Of a stretch of 64,000 nt of DNA, positions 42,492 to 53,042 are shown in pieces (position 1 is the stretch's first letter; every line of letters begins with the position of its first letter). The translations under genes and the position numbers were made by a program. The stretch covers positions 1 to 64,000 of the forward strand of contig NZ_JAENIO010000001.1 of NCBI RefSeq assembly GCF_016595415.1, written 5' to 3'. The notes beneath the pieces were generated by a model. It saw only the letters and a program-made list of their open reading frames with translations, searched no databases and was not told the origin of the DNA. This DNA is from Roseibacillus ishigakijimensis (GTDB taxonomy: Bacteria > Verrucomicrobiota > Verrucomicrobiia > Verrucomicrobiales > Akkermansiaceae).

Positions 42492-43832
42492 ATGCTCTCC
42501 CGCTTGCTCGCCTTCGCCCTTCTGCTGACTCCCCTGAGCTGGGGACAGGAGGAACCCGCACCCGTGCCGGGTCGCAACCGGGTGATCTCAGCCGACCAGC
42601 GGATTCTCGTTTTTGGAGAAGACACCGCCGCCATCACCGCAGTGCTCAGTCTCGCCACCGAACTGCGGGAGGAGCTCTACTACGTCATCCGCGATCCCGA
42701 AGCCCGCAATGCCGAAAGCTACTTCGAGCTACAAAACGACCTGGTCCTCACCCTCTTTGGCCAGCCGGGAGACCAGGCTCCCCCGCGCCGCTATGTGCTG
42801 CAGCCCCGCCGAGTGGAGGGCTCGCAACGCTTCCGCATCGAGCTCAACATCCACTTGGCGCGAGGGCTCAATCGCGGGGAATTGCGGGAAAAGCTCATCG
42901 AATGCTTTCTCATGGATCGGGCCCTGGGCCCCCAGGTGCGGGACGAACAACCCGTGCGCGTCGCCCCCTGGCTGATCATCGGCTTGCTGGAAAGATTGGC
43001 CTGGCGCAATGATGAAGCCGACCGCTCGCTCTACAAATCCCTCTTTGAACGCGGGCTGATGATGGAGATCGAACAGCTCGTGATGCTGGATGATCCGGAC
43101 CAATTGGACGCCGCCGAACGAACCACTTTCCGCGTCTCCTCCGGGGCCATTCTCATGGCCATGCTCAACCAGAAAGATGGAGCCCGCACCTTTCTCAGCT
43201 ATTTGGAAAAAGCTGCCACCCACGAGGGCGACCGCTTTTTACTTTTTCGAAACACCTTCTTCACCACTGGCTTGACAGAAGAAGGCCTCGCCAAGTGGTG
43301 GGCCCTGCAATTGGCCAATCTGACGCAGGACTTTGTCACCGAGACCCTCTCGGTGCTAGCAACCGACCAAGCGCTGGGCGAGGTTCTGCAAGGCACTCTG
43401 GAAGAGGAGGACGGCAGCGAACGCATCTATCGCTTGGTCGCCTACCACGATATTCTCGCCCTTCCCGAGGAAAAACGCCGTCTTCTTCTCTCGCCCATGC
43501 TCGAGCGCATCAACCTCCTCGCCTTTCGCTGCTTCCCCTCCTACCGGGAGATGCTGGTCGGCTATGCCCGGGTGGTGAAGCAGCTGGCCGAGGGCGATGA
43601 GAAGGAAGTGGGAGAAATCCTCGCCTTTCTGGAAGAAAAGCGTCTTGCCCTGCGCGCCGTCGGAGAGCGGACCCGGGACTACCTGGACTGGTATCAGATC
43701 AACTCCGCCAGCGAGCTCACCGGCGAATTCTCTGACTATCAACGCCTGAAACGCGAGTTGGAAAGCGAAGAGCCCAGCCAGATGGGACCCGTGGAGCGGT
43801 ATCTCCAAGCGGTGCAGAACCTCTACGACTGA
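42492..43832 (+). CDS. secreted helical protein of unknown function
   Basis: The 446-aa protein has a signal peptide (LSRLLAFALLLTPLSWGQ) and a mature region of mostly alpha-helical, Leu/Glu/Arg-rich sequence. The order resembles gluzincin-like peptidase-MA proteins in length and helical layout, but no HExxH motif is present, so a peptidase role is not supported. It is in an operon with the preceding anchored protein. I do not recognise a domain. Confidence 0.6.
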   Translation: MLSRLLAFALLLTPLSWGQEEPAPVPGRNRVISADQRILVFGEDTAAITAVLSLATELREELYYVIRDPEARNAESYFELQNDLVLTLFGQPGDQAPPRRYVLQPRRVEGSQRFRIELNIHLARGLNRGELREKLIECFLMDRALGPQVRDEQPVRVAPWLIIGLLERLAWRNDEADRSLYKSLFERGLMMEIEQLVMLDDPDQLDAAERTTFRVSSGAILMAMLNQKDGARTFLSYLEKAATHEGDRFLLFRNTFFTTGLTEEGLAKWWALQLANLTQDFVTETLSVLATDQALGEVLQGTLEEEDGSERIYRLVAYHDILALPEEKRRLLLSPMLERINLLAFRCFPSYREMLVGYARVVKQLAEGDEKEVGEILAFLEEKRLALRAVGERTRDYLDWYQINSASELTGEFSDYQRLKRELESEEPSQMGPVERYLQAVQNLYD

Positions 43833-43856
43833 ACCGCGCCGCCCCTGGCCCCGCTC

Positions 43857-44723
43857 TCATCGAGGCTTCTCTTCCTCGCCGCCTTCGGGCTGGGGCACCT
43901 CCCAAGCCGTCAGCCAGCGGTGGCTGCGGCGGGTAAAGCCGTCGGCAAGAAGACGGCGCTCCATGTCGGGCAAGTGAGCCGCTCCGTAAAAAATGGCCAC
44001 CTTCTCCTCCCCGGCTTTGCGCTGCTCAGCCAGCACTTGGAAACACTTGTCATTGCGATCGCCGATAATGAGATTCTGGCCCGTGATGGCAGCTGCGGAC
44101 TCATCACCCTGCTCCATGAGCTTCATGTATTCCAGCTTCAGGCCGGTGCCATCGCCCGAGAGCATGGCCCGCATGACGAGGCTCATGTTGAGCCCTCCGA
44201 AAGGTTTGCCCGTCAGCTCGGTAGCCTTGACGTTGCTTTCCAGGGCAAAGGCGAGCAGATCGTCATCCCGACCGGCGGTCACTTTCTCATACTCCTGGCG
44301 GGTTAAGTCGGCGTGGACAAAATGGCTCTTACTATAATCTACGTGGTGAATTTGTTCCACCAGCTGCATCGTGGAGGCAAAGGAACCGTAGAGACCGCGC
44401 AGACCTGCGACAGGTCGGCCATCAACCCGAGCCTCCTGGCCACCACCCTTCCCGGTCAGGAAGCGGGCCGCGTCCTCCCCGCCAATGAGCTCGAAGAGCA
44501 CCACCGGATGACGATCGAGCTCCTCATTGATTTCCGCGAAATAAGCTTCGTCGGCAATATGGATGGCCCCCACGAGAGTGACCCGAGCCTCCCCTTTTCC
44601 GTAAGTCGTCACCGCCGTCTGCAGCAGAGCCCGCCCCTCCTCTTCCGCAAGGCGGATGAAGTTGGTCGGTTCGGCGGCAAACAAGGAAGAGCAAGCGACC
44701 CAGAAGAAGAGAAACCATTTCAT
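43857..44723 (-). CDS. TraB/GumN-family protein
   Basis: The 288-aa exported protein has an N-terminal signal (WFLFFWVACSSLFA). Two Gly-x-x-His motifs typical of the TraB/PrgY/GumN/Tiki fold are visible: VTLVGAIHIADEAYF near residues 48-62 and IFYGAAHLPDMERRL near residues 251-265, together with V-L-F-E-L-I. Members are proposed metal-dependent peptidases that inhibit signals or process polysaccharide-related proteins. A lipobox-like V-A-C is an alternative to signal-peptidase I cleavage. I use the ATG at 44723. It is convergent with the preceding pair and divergent from ispG. Confidence 0.75.
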   Translation of the reverse strand: MKWFLFFWVACSSLFAAEPTNFIRLAEEEGRALLQTAVTTYGKGEARVTLVGAIHIADEAYFAEINEELDRHPVVLFELIGGEDAARFLTGKGGGQEARVDGRPVAGLRGLYGSFASTMQLVEQIHHVDYSKSHFVHADLTRQEYEKVTAGRDDDLLAFALESNVKATELTGKPFGGLNMSLVMRAMLSGDGTGLKLEYMKLMEQGDESAAAITGQNLIIGDRNDKCFQVLAEQRKAGEEKVAIFYGAAHLPDMERRLLADGFTRRSHRWLTAWEVPQPEGGEEEKPR

Positions 44724-44838
44724 TTGCCCGACAATGAAGCAGCAAAGGGGAGATTTGGCGAGGCAGAGAACGATTTTTCCCACTCTCGACCAGCGGCAGT
44801 CTTGTCTGCCCGCGCGATTCGTTTAGAGTCCGGCCCTC

Positions 44839-46616
<1,778 letters not shown>

Positions 46617-46620
<4 letters not shown>

Positions 46621-46913
46621 ACAACGTCACCGTCGACAAACCCCGCACCCGCTCCCAGACCCGCTCCCGGCAGCAGTTGGACCTCCCCTGGAAGGTGGTT
46701 GTTTACGACGATCCGGTCAACCTCATGGACTACGTCACCAAGGTCTTCCAGAAGGTCTTCGGCTACTCCCGGGAAAAGGCCGAAAAGCTGATGCGCGAGG
46801 TCCACGAGGCCAAGCGCTCGGTGGTCTGGACGGGTAATCGAGAAAAAGCGGAACTCTATGTGCAGCAGCTGCACGGATTTCAACTGCACGCCGGATTGGA
46901 AAAAGAGGAATGA
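46617..46913 (+). CDS. clpS: ATP-dependent Clp protease adaptor ClpS
   Basis: The 98-aa protein delivers N-degron substrates to ClpA/ClpC. It shows the ClpS core: W-K-V-V-V-Y-D-D-P-V-N-L-M-D-Y-V, the H-E-A-K-R-S-V-V-W-T-G motif and R-E-K-A-E-L-Y-V-Q-Q-L. The start overlaps the ispG stop by 4 bp and its own stop overlaps the next start by 4 bp, giving strict translational coupling. The N-terminal 25 residues are Arg/Thr/Gln-rich and longer than the minimal fold. Confidence 0.93.
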
Positions 46914-47449
46914 CTATTTTGTCCGACAAGGAAGGAAGCCTGGTCATGCAGATCAGTGCGGAAGAGGATTGGCGGCTCTTCACCCATCTCCTCGCCGATG
47001 CCCGGGGGCAAAAGCCCGATTGGCTGGCCAAGCGCTTCGGGGTCCTGATGGACGACGAGGACTGGGACGAACTCATCGCGCCCGAGCTATCGGCCCGCTT
47101 TCAAAAAGAAATCGAAGAAGTGGAAGAGATGGTGAAGGCGGCTTACGAAGACTACCAGAAGCAGCTCGCCGCCGAGGAAAAGGGTCTTTTGAAAGAAGAA
47201 GTCGAGTCCGCAGAGGAAGAGCTTCCTTTTGGAGAAATTTCCTTCAATCGCGAAACGAGCAGCGCCTGGTATAGCGTCCTCAATCAGGCCCGCCTCTTTC
47301 TCGAAGGCCGTTGGAAGCTCGCGGCGTTGGAAGAAGCGGAAGAGATCACGGCTGAGGACGTGGATCCCGACCGGATGGGGGCCTACATTCGCAGCCGGTT
47401 TTACACCCGCTTGCAGGCTCTGCTACTAGACTTCACGCTGGAACTCTAG
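46910..47449 (+). CDS. DUF2017-like protein coupled to ClpS
   Basis: The 179-aa protein is acidic and helical, with the order F-T-H-L-L-A-D-A-R, an E-x-x-L-I-A-P-E-L segment, a charged coiled-coil-like middle, and a late Y-S-V-L-N-Q-A-R-L-F-L-E-G-R-W. I recall DUF2017 being encoded downstream of clpS in Actinobacteria, and this protein matches that size and context. The assignment is moderate. It overlaps clpS by 4 bp (ATGA). It may take part in ClpS-dependent proteolysis, by context only. Confidence 0.6.
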   Translation: MTILSDKEGSLVMQISAEEDWRLFTHLLADARGQKPDWLAKRFGVLMDDEDWDELIAPELSARFQKEIEEVEEMVKAAYEDYQKQLAAEEKGLLKEEVESAEEELPFGEISFNRETSSAWYSVLNQARLFLEGRWKLAALEEAEEITAEDVDPDRMGAYIRSRFYTRLQALLLDFTLEL

Positions 47450-47469
47450 CAGCAGGCCCGGAGGGCGGC

Positions 47470-49932
47470 TTACTTCTTGAGCAAATAGCCCAGGAAGTCG
47501 CGCATCTCTTTCTCATTGAACTGATTGACCAAAGACCCGGGCATGGGCGAGGTCGGAGAGGGCTCGATGGATTTGATGTCCGCGCGGGAAATTTCGATCG
47601 TTTCCTCAAAATTGAAGGGATTGACCGCGATGACAAGGATCTCGTCTCTCTCGTCGAGCATCTTGCCCACCACCGAGCTACCATCATGGCGGGTGATGAG
47701 GGAGAACTCGTATTGATCGGACACCTCGCGGCTGGGCTCGAGGATGGCGACGGCAAGCTCTTCAGCCGAGAAGCGGCCAGCGACATTGGTAAGATCGGGT
47801 CCGGCGGCTCCCCCCTGGGTGCCGTAGCGGTGGCAGGCCGCACAGAGCGCGGCGCGGAACATGCGCTCGCCATTCTCCCGGTTGGCCCCGGAGAGGTCTT
47901 TGGCCAGTTCCGCAATCTCCTCCACTGTCCAGTTGCGCCCGGGGCCTTCCGCCCGGGGCAGGTTCTCGAAGGGGTCGCGCTTCACTTCCAGCCCCCAGCT
48001 CTCGATCATTTGCCGCTCTTCTTCGGTGGCATTGGCCAGGGTGTCTTGCTTCAAGCGAGCAAGCCCGAGACGGGCGCTTTCCACCGCCTTACCCTGCTCT
48101 TCGCGAGCATACCAATCCATCAGCTGGCGGCGCTGACCCTCGGTCCAAGGCCCCTTCACCACCCGTAGACAGTAGGCAAAGTGAACATAGCGGGGGGAAC
48201 CCAGTTCGCGGATGACCTGCGCGGCCGTCACGCCGTAGTCTCCCTGACTGCGGCTAATCAAGCGCGCCCACTCGGGCACTTCCTTCTCCACCGGCTGAGC
48301 CATCAAGGCCAGGGTGCGAGGCACGATATCGGGCGCTTGCAAGTAACAAAGGAGACGCAAGAGCTCATCCTCCACTTCGTCATCGGCATTGGGAAAGTCA
48401 TCATTCACCAAGGCCAAGAATTGCTCGCGCTCGGACTCCCCGGGCTCACCCAAGCGGATAAAGAACAGAGAAGCCGCCCGCAACCAGGCCAATTTTTCGT
48501 CTTTGGAAAACTCGCTCCAAGGCAGGCCGAGCAAACCCTCGGCAATGGTCTCCCGATCGGACTCTTCTCCCACGCGGGCCAAGCCAACGAGAGCGATGAT
48601 TTGGTCCATGTGATCCCCTTTGCCAACCAAGTCGCGGACCGCGGCCACCCCCGCCAATTCCGCCTCGGTGCGTTTTTGGAAGCGAGTCCAGCGATCGGCC
48701 TCTGCAGCAGCCGGTTTCTCACCGTCCTGCCAGACATCCTTGGTCGGCTCGGAGCCCTCGTAGCGCACGCGCCAGAGCTTGGAAGACTGGCGACGACCAC
48801 CGGTGGCGAAGTAGAACTCTCCGTCCTCACCAACGATGGCATCCGTCAGCGGAAGGGCTTTGGCCGTGAGAAATTCTTCCCACTCCCCCGTGTAGCCGCC
48901 CCCTTCGGACTTGATATCGACTGCGTAAATAGTGGCAAAGGTCCAGTCGAGGCAGTAGATCGCCCGCTGATACTTGGCCGGGAACTTGGCTCCGCGACCA
49001 CTAACCACCCCCACCGGGCTCCCGGGACCAAAGTCCACTACCGAGGGCAAACTATCCACATAGTATTCCGGCCACTTGCCGGTGCCATTGCGCCAACCGT
49101 ATTCCGAACCCGGCAGGGCCCAGCAAAGACGGGTGGGACGATACCAAGGCATGCCCAAGTCCCATTCCATGTCAGCATCGTAGACAAAAAACTCACCATC
49201 CTCATTGAAGGCGCCATCGAAGGGGTTGCGGTAACCTACGCTGACGTATTCCCAGTTGCTGCCATCGGGATGAAAGCGCATCACCCGCCCAGCCGGAGCC
49301 ATCACATTCGAGGCATGGCCGCGCCCATCGGGATTCCGCGGCAAAAGGTGATCCTCACCCCAGACCTTGGGCACCAGCGACTTTTCGATACCCTCCTCTT
49401 GGGACATGTTGCCCGCGACCATGTAAAGCCACTGGCCGTCAGGTGATGGCACCAGAGAGTGAACCCCGTGCTCGCCCCGGGCTTGGAAACCCTTCAGCAA
49501 CTCCACCGTTTCCAAAGAACCGTCGCCATCGCTATCGGTGGCCCGATAGACTCCCGGATCATTGCCCGCGGGCTCATTGACCACCACGTAGAGGGCGTCC
49601 TGGAACCAGAGCAAGCCGTGGGCACCCCGGATATCCACCGGCAACCGCTCGACGGCTACTTTTTTGCCCGCAATACTGACTTCATAAATGTCTCCGTATT
49701 GGTCGGCGGCAGCCACCCGCACGGTCTCCCCCTCGCTGGGAAGGGCAGTGAGCGCCACCCAGCTGCCCCAGTCCTTGGGGACCGAAAACACTTCTTCAAA
49801 TACAAATCCGTCCGGCACGGTGGCCACTTCATCACGCTGTTCGATCTGGCCTTCCCGCACCTGCCCGTTGGACAGCAGACAAGTCGCGGTCAAGACACCA
49901 AGAACTCCTAGGGTTTTTCGCATCCCTGACAT
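47470..49932 (-). CDS. exported PVC-type beta-propeller protein with C-terminal cytochrome c domain
   Basis: The 820-aa protein has a signal peptide, a dehydrogenase-like six-bladed propeller (about 35-390) with GVHSLVPSPDGQWLYMVAGN, the G-Y-R-N-P-F-D-G-A-F-N-E-D-G-E and Y-D-A-D-M-E-W-D-L-G-M-P-W-Y-R-P-T-R segments, a HEAT-like helical region (about 410-650), and a C-terminal heme domain with CAACH at 697-701. The final 120 residues have the pattern seen in PVC heme-binding domains (R-F-S-A-E-E-L-A-V-A-I-L-E-P-S-R). Likely a periplasmic oxidoreductase; the substrate is unknown. It starts 5 bp after the thioesterase stop. Confidence 0.85.
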   Translation of the reverse strand: MSGMRKTLGVLGVLTATCLLSNGQVREGQIEQRDEVATVPDGFVFEEVFSVPKDWGSWVALTALPSEGETVRVAAADQYGDIYEVSIAGKKVAVERLPVDIRGAHGLLWFQDALYVVVNEPAGNDPGVYRATDSDGDGSLETVELLKGFQARGEHGVHSLVPSPDGQWLYMVAGNMSQEEGIEKSLVPKVWGEDHLLPRNPDGRGHASNVMAPAGRVMRFHPDGSNWEYVSVGYRNPFDGAFNEDGEFFVYDADMEWDLGMPWYRPTRLCWALPGSEYGWRNGTGKWPEYYVDSLPSVVDFGPGSPVGVVSGRGAKFPAKYQRAIYCLDWTFATIYAVDIKSEGGGYTGEWEEFLTAKALPLTDAIVGEDGEFYFATGGRRQSSKLWRVRYEGSEPTKDVWQDGEKPAAAEADRWTRFQKRTEAELAGVAAVRDLVGKGDHMDQIIALVGLARVGEESDRETIAEGLLGLPWSEFSKDEKLAWLRAASLFFIRLGEPGESEREQFLALVNDDFPNADDEVEDELLRLLCYLQAPDIVPRTLALMAQPVEKEVPEWARLISRSQGDYGVTAAQVIRELGSPRYVHFAYCLRVVKGPWTEGQRRQLMDWYAREEQGKAVESARLGLARLKQDTLANATEEERQMIESWGLEVKRDPFENLPRAEGPGRNWTVEEIAELAKDLSGANRENGERMFRAALCAACHRYGTQGGAAGPDLTNVAGRFSAEELAVAILEPSREVSDQYEFSLITRHDGSSVVGKMLDERDEILVIAVNPFNFEETIEISRADIKSIEPSPTSPMPGSLVNQFNEKEMRDFLGYLLKK

Positions 49933-49937
49933 TACGG

Positions 49938-50378
49938 TTAATCGGCGTCGATTTTACAAGATCCTTCAACTCCCCTTTTTGGGTGGGGCGGCAATCGCCG
50001 CACTTTGCCCGCGGGCATTTGCACCAAGGCCAGGGACTGGCGGGCAGTGACAAGCAATTCTTCGCCCCGAAGGACCTCGAATTCACACCAGAAACGGGCC
50101 GCTCCCCACTCGGAGAGCCAGCCCCTGATGGTCAGCTTGTCAGCCAACTTACCAGGGCGCTTGTAGGCCGCCTCCGTGCTCACCACCACGGGAAAAATTC
50201 CCGTCTCACCCATTGCTCGCAGCTCGAAACCGAGCCGGGCGGCAAGGTGGGTCCGGCATTTTTCGATCATGCGCAGATAAGCCAGATTATGCACCACGCC
50301 CCCGCAATCGGTGTCGTAGAACATCACCTCTTCCTCGATCACGTGCTCATATTCCGGCGGCAGGGTCTCCTTGGTCAT
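49938..50378 (-). CDS. YbgC-like acyl-CoA thioesterase
   Basis: The 146-aa hot-dog-fold protein has the 4-hydroxybenzoyl-CoA thioesterase motif Y-D-T-D-C-G-G-V-V-H-N-L-A-Y, where the Asp is catalytic, then M-I-E-K-C-R and Y-K-R-P-G-K-L-A-D-K-L. It hydrolyses acyl-CoA thioesters in the cytosol; the chain is not known. It lies just before the heme protein gene on the same strand, which does not explain its function. Confidence 0.88.
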   Translation of the reverse strand: MTKETLPPEYEHVIEEEVMFYDTDCGGVVHNLAYLRMIEKCRTHLAARLGFELRAMGETGIFPVVVSTEAAYKRPGKLADKLTIRGWLSEWGAARFWCEFEVLRGEELLVTARQSLALVQMPAGKVRRLPPHPKRGVEGSCKIDAD

Positions 50379-50429
50379 GGCCCCAGCCTAGACAGAGGGA
50401 GCCCGGGTTGGCGACCCTGCAACAGGCCA

Positions 50430-51890
50430 TCACTCCCCCAATCCAGGGTAGCGCTCGGTGCTCAGGCGCTGCCCGCGCCAAAAGGCCTGCAGCTCCTGCA
50501 ATTTTTCGGGATGCTCAGCGGAAAGGTCCACCGCCTCCGCCGGGTCCTCAGCCAGATGATACAAGGCCCACGAGCCAGGCTTCTTCCGTTGAAAGCCCTG
50601 CCAGACAGCCTTCCAAGCACCATCAATCACCGCCACTTGTCCCCCGTAGCCGTGGAATTCCCAAAGCAAGGGCTGCTCGCGCGCAAATTCCTTTTCGCGC
50701 AGCAAAGGCAACAAATTCTGCCCATCAAGCCCAGCTGGCGAAGCGACCCCCGCTGCGGCACAAAAGGTCGGAAACCAATCCGGGAAATAACTGGGCGCCG
50801 ACTCCTGGAGGCCTGCCGCCACCTTACCAGGCCACCGCACGATCGCCGGGACCCGCAGCCCGCCTTCGTAGACCGAGCCCTTGAGCCCGCGCAAACCCCG
50901 GGTGGAATTGAAGAAAGCAGAATCCACCCCGCCGATGCCGAACTCCGGATCGCGGCCTCCGTGCGTCGTGCCATTGTCGGAAGTAAAGACCACCAGGGTC
51001 TTCTCCCGCAGCCCCAGCTCTTCCAGCTTTGCCAAAACCGCGCCCACGTGCTCATCGAGGTCCGAAATCATGGCCGCATAGCCCGCCCGGGGCCGGGGAT
51101 GAGGCAAGTAGCCATTCTGCCCGCGGTAAACTCCCTTCTCCTCGTCCCACTCGGCAGGATACTGGTCCACCCACTCCTGCGGAGGATGCATGGCCACATG
51201 GGGCTCCACAAAGGGACAGTAGAGAAAGAAGGGCTCCTCGGCATGCTGGTCCATGAACGCCAGAGCCTCCTCCAGAATACGGTCGGGGGCATAGACCTGG
51301 GCCCGGTAGTCATCGGCAAGGACGTCACCCTCCGGCTTGCGGGCATGACCGGGAATGGCGGGCTCGTTGAGGACTACGATGCCCTCGTCATCATCTAAAA
51401 AGGGCGGATAGAACGAGTGCGCATTGCGCTGACAATTGTAGCCATAAAAGCGATCAAAACCCTGCTTCATGGGCGAGCCCTCCGTATCGGTGGGACCCAG
51501 CCCCCATTTCCCAAATCCGCCCGTGCGGTAACCGACCTCTTGCAGCACCTCGGCCAGAGTCACCGCTCCGGCACTCAGCGGCGTCTGCCCCGGAAAGGGA
51601 CGACCATTGCCCGAGTCGCCATTGTTGCGGATCTCAGCCCGCGCAAGATTTTTCCCCGTGAGCAACACGCAGCGGGAAGGCGCACACACCGGGGCCCCCG
51701 CATAGTGCCTCATCAACATCGCACCCTCGGCAGCGAGTTGATCGAGATGCGGCGTCTTGATCTTCTCCTGCCCGTAACACCCCAGCTCACCCCAGCCCAA
51801 GTCATCGGCCAGAATAAAAACCAGATTGGGACGCTCAGCGGCGCCAAGAAAAGAGACAAAAGTCAGAAAGAATAAACAAATGCGCTTCAC
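50430..51890 (-). CDS. type I sulfatase (formylglycine-dependent)
   Basis: The 486-aa exported protein has a signal peptide (MKRICLFFLTFVSFLGAA, from a GTG start) and a canonical sulfatase core: N-L-V-F-I-L-A-D-D-L-G-W-G-E (metal Asp pair) and the active-site CAPSR at residues 69-73, whose cysteine becomes formylglycine. GKWGLG and TSDNGT complete the site. It likely removes sulfate esters from polysaccharides or glycans. Compared with the other sulfatase in this window, its active-site motif is standard. Confidence 0.93.
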   Translation of the reverse strand: MKRICLFFLTFVSFLGAAERPNLVFILADDLGWGELGCYGQEKIKTPHLDQLAAEGAMLMRHYAGAPVCAPSRCVLLTGKNLARAEIRNNGDSGNGRPFPGQTPLSAGAVTLAEVLQEVGYRTGGFGKWGLGPTDTEGSPMKQGFDRFYGYNCQRNAHSFYPPFLDDDEGIVVLNEPAIPGHARKPEGDVLADDYRAQVYAPDRILEEALAFMDQHAEEPFFLYCPFVEPHVAMHPPQEWVDQYPAEWDEEKGVYRGQNGYLPHPRPRAGYAAMISDLDEHVGAVLAKLEELGLREKTLVVFTSDNGTTHGGRDPEFGIGGVDSAFFNSTRGLRGLKGSVYEGGLRVPAIVRWPGKVAAGLQESAPSYFPDWFPTFCAAAGVASPAGLDGQNLLPLLREKEFAREQPLLWEFHGYGGQVAVIDGAWKAVWQGFQRKKPGSWALYHLAEDPAEAVDLSAEHPEKLQELQAFWRGQRLSTERYPGLGE

Positions 51891-51938
51891 GGATGGGAAT
51901 TAAGCCCCTCCGTCGCCAGAAAGCAATTTCCCTTTGTT

Positions 51939-52205
51939 TTATTCCTCGAAATTGCGGTTCACGAGCTCTTCGAGGGCGGCCAAAGCCTCCTCCTCATCGC
52001 TGCCTTCCGCCGTCACTCGCAATTGCGAACCGTGACCTGCGGCCAACATCATGAGTCCCATAATGCTCTTTCCATCAATTTCTTCCTCATCCTTCTCGAC
52101 TCGGATATCGCAATCGAAGCGGCTGGCAATCTTGACGAATTGCGCCGCCGGACGGGCGTGAATGCCAAGCTTGTTATTAACCGTGAATGTTTTTGTAGAG
52201 GCCAT
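51939..52205 (-). CDS. HPr-family phosphocarrier protein
   Basis: The 88-aa protein has the phosphorylatable His in GIHARPAAQFV (His16), and the regulatory Ser in G-K-S-I-M-G-L-M-M-L (Ser47), so it can be phosphorylated by both EI and an HPr kinase if present. It carries phosphate in the PTS or in regulatory cascades. No other PTS gene is in the window. The ATG at 52205 gives the canonical length; an upstream in-frame start adds unsupported residues. It is divergent from rpmH. Confidence 0.92.
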   Translation of the reverse strand: MASTKTFTVNNKLGIHARPAAQFVKIASRFDCDIRVEKDEEEIDGKSIMGLMMLAAGHGSQLRVTAEGSDEEEALAALEELVNRNFEE

Positions 52206-52276
52206 GAATCGCGCGGAGCCTAATCGCCGAGACGGGCGCGGGGAAGAAATATTTTTTGGCAAGTGTTTCTCCTGTC

Positions 52277-52304
52277 TTGACAGGCATCGCTCGCTGACTA
52301 GTCT
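52277..52304 (+). promoter_or_regulatory. putative sigma-70 promoter of rpmH
   Basis: TTGACA at 52277-52282 is a perfect -35. TAGTCT at 52299-52304, with 16-bp spacing, is a weak -10. It lies about 63 bp upstream of the rpmH start. Confidence 0.5.
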
Positions 52305-52366
52305 TCCGCCCCTTTCGCCCCCTGGGGCGGCGCCAACTGGCAAACAACTTTTAACCACAGACTATC

Positions 52367-52552
52367 ATGAAGCGCACCTTCCAACCCTCCAAACGCGTCC
52401 GCAAACGTCAGCACGGCTTCCGCGCCCGCATGGCAACCAAGGCTGGCCGCGCCATCCTCTCCAAGCGTCGTCGCAAGGGCCGCAAGCGCCTTCTGCCCAA
52501 GGGGGCCGAGATCCACTACAAGCGCCACACCGTCCAGAACAACACCAAGTAA
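52367..52552 (+). CDS. rpmH: 50S ribosomal protein L34 with C-terminal extension
   Basis: The 61-aa protein begins [20 protein letters not shown] and continues [22 protein letters not shown], the L34 signature. Typical L34 is about 44-46 aa; here some 17 further residues follow, ending in Q-N-N-T-K. rnpA follows in the classic order. A strong terminator separates them. Confidence 0.95.
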   Translation: MKRTFQPSKRVRKRQHGFRARMATKAGRAILSKRRRKGRKRLLPKGAEIHYKRHTVQNNTK

Positions 52553-52594
52553 CGGACCCGGCGGTCGCTCCGTCTCCGACAGATCCTTTCTCCG

Positions 52595-52626
52595 AACCGG
52601 GGCGGTCGAGCCGCTCCGGTTTTTTT
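52595..52626 (+). terminator. terminator/attenuator between rpmH and rnpA
   Basis: AACCGGGGCGG (52595-52605) pairs with CCGCTCCGGTT (52611-52621), with one G-U wobble, and is followed by a T run to 52626. The hairpin ends only 4 nt before the rnpA ATG. Confidence 0.8.
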
Positions 52627-52630
52627 CGTG

Positions 52631-52996
52631 ATGAAATTGCCCCGCAAACTGACCCTCACCGACCGCGCCGACTTCCAAGCCGTGCGCACCCGGGGAAAAT
52701 CAGCCTCCAGCAAGCACCTCGTGCTCGCCACCCACCCCTACCCGGAGCTGGACCACTGGCGCTACGCCCTCATCACCTCCAAGAAAGCCGCCGCCCGGGC
52801 CCATGAGCGCAACCACATCCGGCGCCTCATCCGCGCCGTTCTCGTGGCAGAAGGCCACCGCATCCCCCCCGGCCACCACCTCGTCTTCATCGCTCGCTGG
52901 CGAGCCAAGGACGCCAGCTACGAGGAAATTCGCAGAGACATCCTCTATCTGCTCAAGAAACTCGGTCTGCGGCAGGATTTGCCCGTCAACGAGTGA
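52631..52996 (+). CDS. rnpA: ribonuclease P protein component
   Basis: The 121-aa basic protein assists RnpB in 5' maturation of tRNA. It starts K-L-P-R-K-L-T-L-T-D-R-A-D-F and has the RNR-type motif as R-N-H-I-R-R-L-I-R-A and a late K-K-L-G-L. No yidD or yidC follows, unlike many genomes. The ATG at 52631 is used; it sits right after the terminator T run and lacks a visible ribosome-binding site. Confidence 0.93.
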   Translation: MKLPRKLTLTDRADFQAVRTRGKSASSKHLVLATHPYPELDHWRYALITSKKAAARAHERNHIRRLIRAVLVAEGHRIPPGHHLVFIARWRAKDASYEEIRRDILYLLKKLGLRQDLPVNE

Positions 52997-53042
52997 AGCG
53001 CGCTCTTGCTTCTTTTGGCCAAAGAGCCAAGTATTTCCCGAG

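Noticed and set aside
42492-43832. Metallopeptidase assignment for the 446-aa exported protein
   Set aside because: Length and helical content were suggestive, but no HExxH or other catalytic motif is present.
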